Assembly (NCBI GenBank): GCA_905221615.1
Contig: CAJNDT010003502.1
Span: forward strand, 434,001 to 498,000
Origin: Symbiodinium sp. CCMP2592
Lineage: Eukaryota; Sar; Dinophyceae; Suessiales; Symbiodiniaceae
DNA: 64,000 nucleotides
Direction of reading: 5' to 3'
The notes beneath the pieces are model-generated. The model made no database searches. It saw only the letters and a list, made by a program, of their open reading frames with translations, and was not told the DNA's origin. Of the stretch, positions 38,452 through 51,100 are shown one piece after another. Within the stretch, counting starts at the first letter, position 1; every line of letters begins with the position of its first letter. The position numbers and the translations under genes were made by a program.

Positions 38452-39456
38452 CTGTCCACTTGGCATTGGATCGGCGACTCGGTGGCTACTCCCCTCCCCA
38501 CCCACCTCATCCCCCCGCCGCCCTCAACTCTCGAACCCAAAAACCTAAACGCCTAAACCCTGCACCCTAAACCCTGAGCTACCCAAACCTTACTTAAACC
38601 CCAGCCTTAACCCTCGAGGCGGCTTTCATGTATGTGTTCAATCACTCGTATTTCCAGATTGCAGACTATTCTGCTCTCAAAACCAAAGGAGCCTAAATGA
38701 GATTGGGTGGCGGATCGGGAACGATACTTCCTTAAATAGGTCTTGGAAACCCCTTATCAGGTCCCTATAGAAACTAAGGCCCCCCTAACCCCTTTCACTT
38801 GTCCGGCGGGTCCGTAGGTTGTAGGGCACGGGTATGTGCCACATAAGTACCGACAGAAATAGGGGCTGGGTGCACTCAGATTGTGTTGACCAGCGCACGG
38901 CTTCAGATTGGAGACAGTTTTAGCAGTTACACATGCTCCCGCGCCACGTGTTTGCCCACGGCACACTCTATGCATCACCATGCTGTGTTACCAACTCTAC
39001 ACTCACTGCAGCATTGCTCGCAGGCTGCAAGACTCTGTCCATAGGAATGAGCGGACGCTTCTGCGGTATAGGCTCCTAAACCCTAAACCCCTAAACCCCT
39101 AAACCCTAACCCTCTAAACCCTGCACAGCCTTCGTTCCCAACACCGGTAGTTACAAACTAACACCGAAAGACGCGGCGACCCTAAGACCCCAGACCCTAC
39201 CTCTATAAGGGTCATGATATTGTAAGATAGGTGCCCTAGAAAAGGGGTAGGATATGACCGCTATAACTAAGTAACAGATAAGACCCTAAAGGTAAGTAAC
39301 AGGATCCCCCTAAACCCTTAACCCCCAAAAAACCCAAACCCTATACACCCCATAGCTAAGCTACAAGATCCACCTACTATAAGTTCCAGAGTCTCAGCTC
39401 GTCCTCGCCGGTTGGCGTGACCAAGTCGGCCTCCGTGTCTTGCTTGTCTTCGATTT

Positions 39457-39560
39457 GGTAATTTCCGAAAATATAGGGGACCCCAATACAGTACCCCAAA
39501 TAGTAGGATCCTTATGATCAGGACCCCCAAATAAGCTACCCCTAATTATCGGAAACTCCC
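39457..39560. mobile_element. Family B copy
   Basis: Ends GTAATTTCCGAAAATATAGG and TATCGGAAACTCCC. Confidence 0.8.
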
Positions 39561-39744
39561 ATTTAAGCTGTGGAAAATGACTAGTATTGGTAGTACTCAT
39601 GCTATCAACCAATTAGTATCATCATCCGGGATGGGCTTGGAGCTTAGATCCTTTTCCTACCCGAAAAGCGCATCGGTTTGGGGTTTCTACTATATACGGT
39701 TTAGGGTACTTTATGGTTTTAGCGTCGAACATTATGTTTACGGG

Positions 39745-39841
39745 CGGCCTGAATAATTAGAATAAGGTCTTGCGCCCATTATACTATAGTTATAATCAGA
39801 CAACCCCGAAACAGTACTGGTATTTGTTTGGGGCCCCTATA
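39745..39841. mobile_element. Family C copy
   Basis: GGGCGGCCTGAATAATTAG and TTTGGGGCCCCTATAG. Confidence 0.7.
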
Positions 39842-40265
39842 GTATGGTCAGTATTAGGGTTCCTCTCTTCTTCAACAACCGGGCCCCAAAAAGTTCAAAC
39901 TTCCTAAGCTAATATATAAGGACAGAAAGTTTAAAGTTCCCCCGTTCGCTGTCTAATGTTCGGGAGCTTCCGGTGTCTTGGGGTTGTAAGTATGGTTACC
40001 CTTATAATAACCCTAGTTACTACGTCCCATGATCCTTTAAGTAGATCCTAAAACCTATCTTATAATAGAGCCCCTATAGATCCCTGAAAATGAGCCCTTT
40101 AAGGAACCCTAGTTACTAAGTCACATGATCCTTTAAGTATGGTCAGTATTAGAGTTCGGGAGCTTCCAGTTGCCGGGGTTTCCGGCTTTAGGTCAATGTT
40201 GGTGCGGAGTGGAGGCCGACAGGGCGAGCCATCACCTCTGCGTGGTTTTCAGAGCATGAATCAAT

Positions 40266-40376
40266 TGGGAGTTTCCCAAAATAGGGGACCTGCATATGGT
40301 ACCCTAAATAGTAGGATCCTTGCATTATAAGGGCCCCCCAAAGTAAGGTATCCCTAATTTATTTTCGGACACCCCC
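40266..40376. mobile_element. Family B copy
   Basis: Ends GGGAGTTTCCCAAAATAGGG and TTTTCGGACACCCCC; slightly expanded centre. Confidence 0.75.
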
Positions 40377-41263
40377 AAATAGAAGTACATGACCCCACAA
40401 ATGACAACTGAGGTTTCGATCGCTGAACCAGGAATAGTGCACCCCAAGATCTCAACTGCGACGGAGTATGAGTATGGGCAATGCCAAAACTCTCCAGGAA
40501 CAACTCCCGGCCCATGACCGTACACCACACACCCTCCACAGCTAACACGCAAACCACTCAACGGTCCTGATTACCAACAAGTATTGTAGAGTCTATGAAT
40601 GTTGTGCACTTCCACCATGTGCAGGTAGTCCTACATAGTCGAACGAACCCTAAACCCTGAGCCCCAAACCGTTCTAGACCCTGAACCCTAAACCATCCCG
40701 AACCCTTTCCCCCTAAACCCTAAACCCTCGACCGCCCTAATCCCTAAACCCTAAACCCCCATCCCCAAACCCTGAACCGCCCTAATCCCTAAACCCTAAT
40801 CATAATCCCTAATCCCTAAACCCCCTACCCACGGTGGGCCTGGAGGGCGAGGTAACTCCTGAGGCTTCGAGGAGAGGGCTGAGGGATGTTTTTGTCGATT
40901 CGGCTAGGGTTTAGGGTTTAGGGTGAAGAGTTCGGAGTTTGGGGTTTACCTGGAGCTCGAAACCCTACGAAATATCAAGAGACGACCGTCCAGTTATAGA
41001 GTAGAACACTGAAAACAATAGGGTATTGGATTCTCAGCTAGAGTTTGGGGTCTCGTTGTGGATCAGGGCTTCATCTCTCTTTGGGTTACAGGGGCCGCTT
41101 GCTGGTTGTTGCAGGTCTTGTAGCGTTTATTGTATGGAAGCGGCAAGTTTCCAGGTTTAGGCTTCAAGCTTCCTTGGGTTTAACGTGTCAGCTCTGATGA
41201 GCCAGCACAGAAACGATGCCACACATTGAAGTTTTGTCCAAAGCACATGCGAAGCGCTTGATC

Positions 41264-41319
41264 CTGAGGACATGCATTTCATTCTGCCGGATGGCTGCGA
41301 CGAAGCCGTGTCTGGGCAC
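41264..41319 (-). CDS. Internal exon, unknown gene
   Basis: 56 nt, GTTAG|GTGCCC to CTC AG|GATCAAG, encoding VPRHGFVAAIRQNEMHVL. The plus strand has a longer open frame over the same DNA (from 41269: DMHFILPDGCDEAVSGHL), so the strand is unresolved. Confidence 0.3.
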
Positions 41320-42084
41320 CTAACGTCTGATCCGGATGCCTGTGTTGCAACAGTCCTTTCAGGAATCGACAAGCACCTTGCCGAAATTGTCGTGGCTACA
41401 ACACCCCTCTTGCCTGGACCCTACAGAACCCACCGTTATGGCATCGGTTTCTGTGGCTGTAGGGTGCAGATACGATATTTGGCCCCGTCAAACCATGACT
41501 ACTTGGTCCAGGCACCTGGTGACCAAGTTACACAATCTTGTATCCTGATAATCATACCGTATAAGTTGATCATACTATATGTATACACCTACAAACACAT
41601 ATACTCCCCGCAACATCAACCCACATCACGCACTGCTGTAATCCGACGACTAAAATATCGAAGCAATTATATAGGATACTCTGGAGCCTCTGGGAAGGGT
41701 TTAGGGTTTATGGTTCAGGGACGGGTTAGGGGCGAGATCTAAAAGCAAGCAGCTGCATGAGTGAGAACAAGACCGCGAGAGGCGAACAGCTAAATCCATC
41801 TGTCAATCGAGACAAACCAACTTAGTGCCAAACGTGAAAGTACCACTCGCAATCGTTTCCTCAACTGCGCCTTAAACCCTAAACCCGAATCCTAAGACCT
41901 GCATTGCCCCGGGTCCTTTTTGCCAGCACGGCATCAAAGTACTGCTGCTTTTCGGACTCTTCCTTGCCAAGCAGAAAAGCCGAAGCGCTTGGTTTTGGGG
42001 CAGCAGTACTGTCGGTTGAGTACATGATTGCTAGGTACTCGGGCAGTAAGTGCACTGTCGCCTTCGTAGCCGTCGCCGGAAATG

Positions 42085-42185
42085 GCAGTTTCTGAAAATA
42101 GGGGACCCGAATATAATACCCTAACTAGTAGCATCCTTGTTATAAGGACCCCACAATAAGGTACCCTAATTGTCGGAAACTCCCA
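42085..42185. mobile_element. Family B copy
   Basis: Ends GCAGTTTCTGAAAATAGGGG and TGTCGGAAACTCCC. Confidence 0.8.
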
Positions 42186-42641
42186 AATGGCAAATTGCAA
42201 ACTGCCAGGCCAGTACTCGACAGGATCATTGTCAGGGCCACAGAACCAGACCCCAAACCCACTCAGACTCCTCTACTTACCTTTAGTTCGTGGGGAATGG
42301 AAGAATGGTAGTAATAGTAGCTATAATTGTACCCCATTCCTTCATTCCCTTCTCACCCAGCGTTTAGGGCTTCTCGGACTGGCGCAGGATGCCATTTTAT
42401 GGTTTGGCTTCTATGGCCCAGGGGAGGGAGTAGTGGGCTCGGGGCCTTTGGGTGCGGAGTTCATATTTACAGGAGTCGTCCCTATGGAACTACTTTAGCG
42501 CCCAAGTAAAGTAAAGTACCCACAGGCTCCGTTGTAGTTCCTTTTGGGTACTACCTTATAGGCTCCTAAATATGAACCACAGAAAGGAACCACTATGGAG
42601 CCTCTAGGTATATACTAGTTGAGTACATGTGCCCTTGTGGA

Positions 42642-45395
42642 CTAAGCGTTCTGGGCAAGACCTTGCCTGGCTTTGTAGCGGGGCACCCGCAGAGTGTACA
42701 CCTTGCCAGTATGCCCTGGAGAAACTGCACCGGGCCCCTCTCCGGGCCTCTCCTTCCGGCCTAAGCAACTATAAAGCCTAAACCCCGAACCCGAATATAA
42801 CCTGGACCGTGCTGGGTTGCATATTGAAAACAATATTTCAGGCTGCGTTTTCGTAATAGTCCAAAGGACCCAGACGTTCAATGCTCGCGCTGAGAATCGT
42901 AGTAGTGGAGTTTTGCTTTCGGGAGAGTACATGGCTGGTGGGCACTTAGACACTTGGTGACCTAAACCGCACTCCCCGCATGCCCGCCTAAGCCCCGAGA
43001 CCCCAAATCCCTACTGTAACCCCGAAGCTTGTCTTCAAGAACACGAAACACACAACGCTAAACTCAACGCCGTCCCCGCCGACCCTAAACCCTAAACCCT
43101 AATACCCTAAACCCTAAACCCAGAATGCAGCCCGGGGCCAAGGCATCTGACGGCCTGGCTACTTTGACATAGGCCTAGCGCAGAATGTCCAAGGGTAAAA
43201 GGAGGGACCCTTAATAAGGGACCCCATATACCCTTAATATAGCTATTATATACCCATTTATATGTGCCCGCGCTCCGCGTTCTCGACCCCCCCCCCCCCC
43301 CCCAATGGTATCCCCCCCCCCCGAGCCCGGCGACCACACAACAAGAACAAGAACAAGAACAAGAACAAGAAGAAGAACAGCAGCAACAACAAAGCAGCAG
43401 CAACCACGCGGAGGAACCACAGGAACCACAGGGGGGGAGGGGGGAGACAGGAACCAGAAGAACCACAAAAGGGAGGGGGAAAACCAAGAGGAACCACAGG
43501 GGGGGGGGGGAACCACAGGAACCACAGGGGGGGGGGGGAAGGGGATTACCATGGGGGGGGGGGAGGGGGGGGGGTCGGCGGATGCTGGCACATATATAGC
43601 CCATTATAGGGTAGGGGTCCCAATTAAGGGTCCCTCCTTTTCCCCTTTGAGAATTGGGCCGCAGGATGGCCACATGGCCGGTGTGCTCCTACGTACGTAT
43701 GTATAATAGCTGTATGTACGTAGAGGCTCCATGGTAGTTCCTTGTTGTGGTTCATATTTAGGAACCTATAAGGTAGTCCCAGAAGGGGAACCACTATGGA
43801 GCCTATGGGTATGTATGTATCCATGTATAGGTGCATACATGCGTAGAATTGCGCGATAATGTATACACTTGTTCGGAGTGAACTGACCGTTGGAGCTGAA
43901 GATGTTCCGTTGAGAAGTATGTTTGGCTTTCGGGTTTGGGCCGAAGGCTCTGTATTGACAGGCAGAAGGGGACTCTTGTGAGACCTATAGCAATGCTTGG
44001 CATGATCAAACACGGCCAACGACAGCAGAACAGCCGCATCAGCTAGCAGATGTCACTGGCCATCATGTCCTCACACCTTAGCCGCTGCAGTCGGCTGCCC
44101 CTGAACCCTGAAACCCGAAGCCCCAAATCGTAAACCCTAAACCCTAAACCCACCAGAAGCCGGCGGTGCCTCACTGACCTTGCTCTGGCACTGATTTGCG
44201 AAGCCATCCTTCACAGCCTGGAGATTTAGCGTTTTGTGCCTTAGCTTTAAATGAAGGGTACCACAGGGTTCCATAATAGGGTCCTCTTTATTAAGGGTAC
44301 TATAGGGTTCAAAAGTCAAGTCCCCCTTTAAGGGTGCCATGGGCCACAGGGTTCTAGAATGGGGTCCCCTTTGCCGGGTACTTCTGGGCTCGATAATACG
44401 GCCCCAATATTTAAAGGGTACCATAGTCTTCTAGAATAGGGTTCCCTGTGATGGCTCGGAACTCCAAGCAAAGGGATCATACAGGGGCCACAGGGGTTCA
44501 GCATGCTCGGAGTTGTGTAGGGTTTGGAGTTCAAGGGTTTAGGAATTCTTGAAGGGTTAGGGTTTAGGGTTTAGGGTTTGGGCTTAATTATAGCAGATGC
44601 CAGAAAGTTGGAACATCATTATCCCCATGCCCTTAAGGTAAAGTATAAGGGATCCTAGCACTAATCCTCCTACAGCCATGTTCCAACTTTCTGGCTTCTA
44701 CTATAAACTCTAAACCCGAAACCTAAACCCTAACCCCTAAACCCTAATCCCTAAACCCCAAGGGTTAGGGTTTAGGGTTTAAATGAGGCCAGGAAACTCT
44801 TTCTTGGCAGAGCCGTCCGAGTCTCCGGCTTAACTACTTTGGCCCCCAAATAGGGTTCCTTGAAGGGTACCAGGAGGAGTTCCTTTAAGGGATCCATAAG
44901 GGTTCTATAAGGGTTTAGGGTATAAGGGTCCATGTACTCATATAGCTATATACATTGGCCTTAATGTAGTCCCTATATAGGTACATTGGGGCGCATGTAT
45001 CTCTACATATATAGGTACATGGACGCTTAGGGTAAGTTTGAGAGTTAAGGGATGGCAATTTGGCTTGGCTTTGGGTTGAACGTGTGCCGTCTGCGGTTTC
45101 GGGCGAGGGGGATCCTAATCTCGCGGCTACTGTACCTTTTTGCTACGGCTCCAGGCACTGCAAGTGCAAGTCATACCTCTGATTCCGATCCCTAAGATTC
45201 TACACCGAAGATACCCTAGATCTGAGCCGTTATTTCGCATAAACCCCGGCACCCTGAATTCCTAATCCACAAACCCGAATACCTTCAAGCCCTGTGTCAC
45301 AAGGCCTGTAACAAGAAGCTCGGAAAGCCTGCTACCCTTCATTACGATTTGCAGCGCCTGAAGGGACTTTGCGGCGGCCAGCACCTGCAGAAACA

Positions 45396-45437
<42 letters not shown>

Positions 45438-47653
45438 CTATCTTCCTCTCTTGCTCTGGTGTTTTTCTGAGAGTCCATGTGGCAGGTTTAGGCCCAGGGG
45501 TTTTGATTTTGCAGAAAAATATGTTTTTTTGGAGGGGTGCATAAAGAACGACTTGCCTAGATACAAGGTGCCGTTTCCTACCCTAAACCAAGACGAACCC
45601 GGAGATGCCCCAGATTATGCAGCCTCCCCTACACCCTCAACCCTAATTCTTAAACCCCTCTGAAGCCATAAGCCCAAGCCGAAATTAGCAAAAGCCGCCT
45701 GTAGAAGCGTTTAGGGTTCAAGGTTAAAGGTTTTGGAGGGTTTCGGGTGCAAGGTTTCGGGCTTTGGGTTCGGTCATTCTTGTAGTGGCTGCCATCCGGA
45801 CTTCTGTCTGCTCGGAGCATAAGGACACGACTAGGCTACCCGCTTCGGTTTTGGGGTTAAGGGCCCTGCAATGTACATTGCATGCACAAGCCGTGAACTG
45901 TCTTCCACGGCAGTTCTGAATGGTCCGGAAAATGTGAACCCCATTTTAACTGCTGAAATCCCAAGCCTAAACCCAAGTGCACAACTCATATATCACCAAA
46001 AGCTGCAGTCCGAAGGAGAACCCTGCGTAGCCTAAGTATATCGCATTTAACCACATGGACCCTTAGAGCCAAGGAGAAAGCCCAAGGACGCCAAACCAAA
46101 AACCCTAAGTCCTAAACTCGAAGCCTGAAACCCCTAGACCCTTAGACCACAGAACCCCTAAACCCCTAAACCCTTGCACTGAACTGTAAACTCCCTGAAC
46201 CCCTGAACCCTAAACCTGTAAATTCTAAACCCCCCAAAGCCCCTAAACCCCGACTCCAGATCCCTAAACCCCTAGACCCTAAACGGGGGGCCTATCCTAA
46301 ACCTTACACCCTAAACCCTAAACCTTATACAGCCTAAACCCTAAAGCCAAGAACCCAGGTAGAGCCCAACGGGGGCCTGATTCTTACACCCTAAACCTTA
46401 CACCCTAAACCCTAAACCCTAAACCCTAAACCTTACACCCTAAACCCTAAACCCTAAACCTTACACCCTAAACCCTAAACCCTAAAGCCAAGAAGTCGGA
46501 GCCCAGGGGCCTGATTCTCGAAGTTCTTCTTTGCCGGGCCCTCGGGCACGCGACCCAGCATTTGGACCTTCGTTCGGGGGGCTCGGGTTCTGGCTCTGCC
46601 CTGAGGGTTTAGGGTTTAGGGTACTGGGGTTTAGGGTACTGGGGTTTAGGGTTTAGGGTACTGGGGTTTAGGGTACTGGGGTTTTGGGGGCCATTATACC
46701 GTAATTTTGATGAGGAACTCCCCAAAATAGTATTCCCTAAGGGTCCATGTACTCATATAGAGATGCATGGGCCCCAATGTACCTATATAGGGACTACATG
46801 AAGGCCAATGTATATACTATATGAGTACATGGACCCTTAGGGATAAGCTCCATTGCAGCTCCTTTTTGGGACTACCTTATAGGTTCCTAAATACGAACCA
46901 CAAAAACGAACTACTATGGAGCCTCTAGGTAGGGAGCTTCCTCCAACCTGCTCCTTATACGGTTGAAGAAGCGTGGCTTGCCTTACATTACTCAGTTATA
47001 AGGAGTTGTGGTAAATTAAACTGCTTCCTTCTCATGGTAAACCGGTTCAAGATCGTACCCTAAGGGTCCAAGTACGTATATAGTACCTCAGAACATGGTA
47101 AGCTGGTTCAAGTTTAAACGCCATGTCCGTATCAAGAACCCAACCATCTCAGGGACGCACAGCCATCTTCAGCTGGGGCCATTTGGAGTAAACTGCATCC
47201 GGCTCAATGACGGCCTGGTTGAGGACCGTAAGCCCTATCCTCTAAGCCCTAAACCCCGAAGCCCTACAAGCCTACTTTAAATCCCAAACCCTGAATGCCG
47301 AATCCTATGTACAGAAAATGCTGAACGCTTGAATTGAAGCCTGCACAGAAAAGGGCTCGGATCTACAGAGCGGGGGTTCAAGTCCTGTTGCCACTAAAGA
47401 CATGCCCCAGCCCCTTAGCCGCTTACGGTCTTTGGAGATTTTAGCAGATTATACGGCTCTGTTGTTGGGACTAGGATTCAGGATTTTGCGGTTGAGGGTT
47501 TCAGAGTTTAGCATTTCTGGTTTTCAGCCTAGGGTTTGGGGATACGTCTTGGAGCTCCCTCTGACTTTTGTGTCACAGTGGCGGAGCGATATGCGCATCC
47601 TGGTCACAAGGCCATTCTTCGATTACAGATTTGTTACAAATCACGATCCTGGC
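42642..47653 (-). CDS. Unknown spliced gene directly downstream of fumarase (partial model)
   Basis: Chained minus exons: 47597-47653 (ARIVICNKSVIEEWPCDQD), 47161-47214 (AVIEPDAVYSKWPQLKMA), 46511-46567 (VQMLGRVPEGPAKKNFENQ), 44179-44217 (AVKDGFANQCQSK), and a terminal exon 42642-42760 ending SPGHTGKVYTLRVPRY and stop TAG. The first four are in phase with AG|G acceptors, and consecutive donors (GC, GT, GC) match the first bases of the next exon. A further open island at 45.33-45.39 kb (VLAAAKSLQALQIVMKGS) may belong. The link from 44179 to the terminal exon is out of phase as written, so an exon is missing. No family recognised. The 47.2 and 47.6 kb islands also read open on the plus strand. 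Confidence 0.45.
43190..43650. mobile_element. Family I element with a homopurine/G-run insert
   Basis: Arms AAAAGGAGGGACCCTTAATA (from 43198) and TTAAGGGTCCCTCCTTTTCC (to about 43646), with inner CCATATACCC/ATAGCCCATTATAGGG. Instead of a short loop they enclose about 330 bp (43262-43590) of poly-C/poly-G runs and AACAAG/GGAACCACA repeats. A short copy without the insert is at 9205-9325. Confidence 0.7.
44592..44704. mobile_element. Family G copy
   Basis: Complete arms as listed for 20891-20985; flanked by telomere-type repeats on both sides. Confidence 0.8.
44850..45032. mobile_element. Family A composite with left extension
   Basis: A family A hairpin (from about 44921) is preceded by about 70 bp of the type TTTAAGGGATCCATAAGGGT. 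The same extension is found at 1441-1597 and, inverted, at 8551-8646. Confidence 0.7.
45392..45434. repeat. (CT)n microsatellite
   Basis: About 20 CT units beside an exon-like island. Confidence 0.9.
46100..46490. repeat. CCCTAAA tract with higher-order unit
   Basis: From about 46380, units of the type CCTTACACCCTAAACCC followed by CTAAACCC recur at least three times. Confidence 0.8.
46735..46842. mobile_element. Family A copy fused to a family C half
   Basis: 108 bp. The left flank (46674-46734) is half of a family C element (GGGGGCCATTATACCGTAAT), apparently interrupted by it. A family E element follows at 46847. Confidence 0.8.
46847..46930. mobile_element. Family E-like short copy
   Basis: TAAGCTCCATTGCAGCTCCT and AACTACTATGGAGCCTCTAG arms. 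Similar copies at 42516-42610, 43719-43806 and 56840-56935, a subfamily with GGCTCC instead of GTCTCC. Confidence 0.7.
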
Positions 47654-48136
47654 CTGTGCAAAACAAAAGCAAACTGTACGCAACTCAAAAGTTCTACGAG
47701 CCTCCACTTTCTGGCTCAACAAAATTGATTTAACCAGGACCCCCCGAATGCCCTTGAATAGATCCCTTATGGTCCTAAATAGGGGGTGCTTCGGGTGTAA
47801 TTAATGGAGGGTAGCTGGGGGTCCATAGGAACAGGAACTTGATCACCAAAACGTCGTCGAGTACATCTCGCACAGGCATCTATGCCGAGCCTGGCCATCG
47901 AGCGGGACTCTGCTCAAATATCTGTACGGAAAACAAAAGCGGCACCCTCGCAACAAGTAGAGTTGCAAAGGCGTCATGCAGCTTCAGTGCTCAGACACAC
48001 AAGAGCCTACAGGTCCATGAGAGAAACAACAACCTCTAAGCGGTCCTCATTTTTGCGAAGAGGGCCTCTGCATTCGGAGCTACGAGTATGGCTTTGCAAC
48101 CAACACCCGAAAATCCTTCAGGAAAGAAAGCAATGC

Positions 48137-51100
48137 TCACTTCTTGTACTCGGATGGCCCTATCATCTGATCAGGGCGGACCCATTTGTCGAAGTCCTCT
48201 CCGATGCGCTGTGATGCAAAGGGTCCATGTACATATAGTGTATATCTTAAGCCTTATAAGGGTTGTTACGTGCGTACTCTATGGCCAGAATATGTGCTAA
48301 ACGGGCACATTGCCGCATATGTAGGCCCTTAGGGCAATGCTTGTATGGTTGTTTTAAACGCACGTGAGAATAGGGCTGCTGGAAGGAATCCTACTATCTC
48401 GGGGCTCTGACATCTAGGATGCTCTCACTGTAGGGGGTCTTGGTCCCGGGCCCAAACCTGGTTGAAATAAGAGCTATTTCAGGGTTCAGGGCTGCTGTTA
48501 CACCCTGCAGCTGCAGACGGGTCCTACCGAGAATCGGACCAGCTCGCCAGCTAGGGCAAAACAAAATTGAAGTCTCAGGCACAAAGAGTTGTTTTAACGG
48601 CTATTTCTGGTCGTGACGATAAGTGTTGCCGAGGATGTAGGCACTTGGCCATAAAGGCCACCACATCCCTGAAAGTACAACCGTAAACCAGAGCTGTCGT
48701 ACAGAGTTCCCTCATGCGGTGCCACTAACCACAGTACGTCCCTGGAAGAGGACTTCAAACAAGGTGCAGGCCTTTCATCCATGCGCCACCTTGAAACCTT
48801 CAAGGGTCCCGAGCGTATGCCGAGAATCCGTTCTATGAACTCAAGACATCCCTCATCACTGCAGCCCATTCGCAACAAACTGCTTTCAACCCTGTCTGTC
48901 AGTTGTGAGTCGCGGCCCCTGAGCTCACAACCATGCACTCAACCCTCAACACATCTTTTAATAGTCCGAGTAGCTAGAAAACATGTGCGCGCCCAAATGT
49001 CAAATTAACCTGCATTACAACGACCCTGACACAAGTGCCTATTGGGTCCTGTAGCTGCTAGCGCCCCAAGCCCGGAAGCATTAACCCTATATCCTAAACC
49101 CCACATAAACTCTCAAACCTAAACCCTTATGAACCCTCAGCCTCAACGTTAAATCCTCGACTCTAAACCCGAGGCCCCTAAGCCTCAGCCCTCAACCATC
49201 CTAACCCTCATACCCTAAACCCTAAACCCCTAACCCTCATACCCTAAACCCCTCACCCTAAACCCTAAACCCCTAACCCTAAGGCCCTACACCCCCAAAC
49301 CCTAAACCCCTAACCCTAAGGCCCTAAACCCCTAAACGCTAAACCCCTAACCCCTCGGCCGTAAACCCGTCCTCGGAGCTGAGCAACTGCAGGGCCATGG
49401 CGGCCTCCTTCAGCGAGGTGCCCTCCTTGTGAGCCTCGCTGAGAGCTGTAACGCAGGGGGCCTTAAAAGAATAGAATACTTACAGGATCATGGGACTTAG
49501 TAACTTAGAGGGTTCCTTAAAGGATTCCTTAAAAGGATCTACAAGGGATCCTTGGGGGGGTGGGGGGGGGGGCGGGGGGTCAGGGTTCAAGGATCATGGG
49601 ACTTAATAAATAAAGTTTTTGCTCGGGTGACTATACTTATAGCCCCAATTAAGGTATTTATAACCTTACCTACTAAGTCCCATGATCCTCCAAGTAGGGT
49701 TCCTTTGTAGAGGGGACGATAAGGGTTACTATAAGAGATCTATAAGGGTACTATAAGGTAGGGGCCTTCATAACTAGAATAGAGTTTTGTACTCCTTTAT
49801 AGTAAAACTATAATAGGCAACCCCAAGAATATCATTGATGGTTATTTGACTTCTTGATTAGGGCTTTAGGGCTTCAGAGTTTAGGGTTTCGGTTAAGGGT
49901 TTAAGACTTAGGCTTTAAGGCTCTGAAGCTTCTTGTTAGGGCTTTCGGGCCTTAGGGGTCGGGGCTTTTTGAAGGGGTCTGGGGCTTTAGGCCTGAAGGT
50001 ATAATTTATGAGGTTTTCAGGCTTTGGGGGCTTGATTCCATAGGGTTTAGGGCTTCAGGCTTTAGGCTGTCAGGCTTTCGTTTTTGGTGCGTTGAGGCTT
50101 GAGAGCTTAAGCGTTCTAGTGTTTTGGGATGTTGGGGGTTAGGGGGTGTTAGCCAGGAGCTTTGGGGTAGCGTCTTTGGGTTTTGGGGTTGAGCACCTCT
50201 CGACATGGAGGGGTGGGGAGAAGTTTGCGAGCTTGTTGAGACCAAGGAAATATGTTAGGTCTTCCGGGTCTTTAGGGCTTGCCGGCTTGGGGAAAAACCC
50301 TTGGCAGAACACTAAGCGCTTTTGCCAATGGTTCAATGCTGTCGGCAGTGTAAATAAGAAACATCATCGATGTTCTTTTCATCGTGTGCTAAACAATAAA
50401 CCCTCTAGCCCCGAACACTCCACCCCAAAGATTCCATGTACCCTTTCAGTCTATGTTGCGCGCATATATAGTCTGTGGTACTGAGGTACCTATATAGGAC
50501 CCCCCCCCCCTTGCCGGCCTGAGTATAGTCTCTAAGAGGCACATGGACACGTAGAGTAGAGCATTTTAGAACACAAATTGCTTTGTTGTTTTAGGGTTCA
50601 GGGTTTACGAACTGTGCGTCTCTTGTCTGCTTTTCGTGATACCGTTCAGTCGCGTTCCAATTCAGAGCAGAAGATTAGCCCTGACCCCAAGCCCCAAAAC
50701 CCTACAAGCCCAACGACCCAAACCCTGGCTACTGTAGCAGCCTGAGCAATTAACAATATGTCCGCAGGGTTCTTCTTTAGTGTGTGTCAATTATAGTAGG
50801 TACTTAGTAGGTATTTGGGCCCCAAAACTATATACTGTACCATTACTGGGAAACTTTTTGCTATACTATACCCCAAAGCCGCGATTCTAATTGTTAACGC
50901 CCCCTAAAACCTGAACCCCAAACCCTGAACACTCAACCCTAAACCCCAATTTGTTCGATGCGGGCAAGGCCTTCTTGGCTGCTGCCGCTGCGTTGTCGTA
51001 GCCGATGTAAGGATTGAGAGCTGTCACCTGGAAGACCCAAAAACGTCAACCGGGGATTATAATCATATGCCTCGGACTATCGGGGGTCTTACGCAAGAGT

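Noticed and set aside
43107-43706. Open frames of 111-188 codons on both strands with Pro/Gly/Asn runs.
   Set aside because: Caused by the homopolymer and AACAAG repeats inside the family I element.
46511-46567. Last exon of fumarase (MLGRVPEGPAKK resembles the family C-terminus).
   Set aside because: A far better terminal exon ([14 protein letters not shown] and stop) was found at 48137-48196.
47095-47733. Plus-strand frames RIKNPTISGTHSHLQLGPFG and AILRLQICYKSRSWPVQNKS.
   Set aside because: The minus reading gives two exons that join in phase to each other and to 46511-46567.
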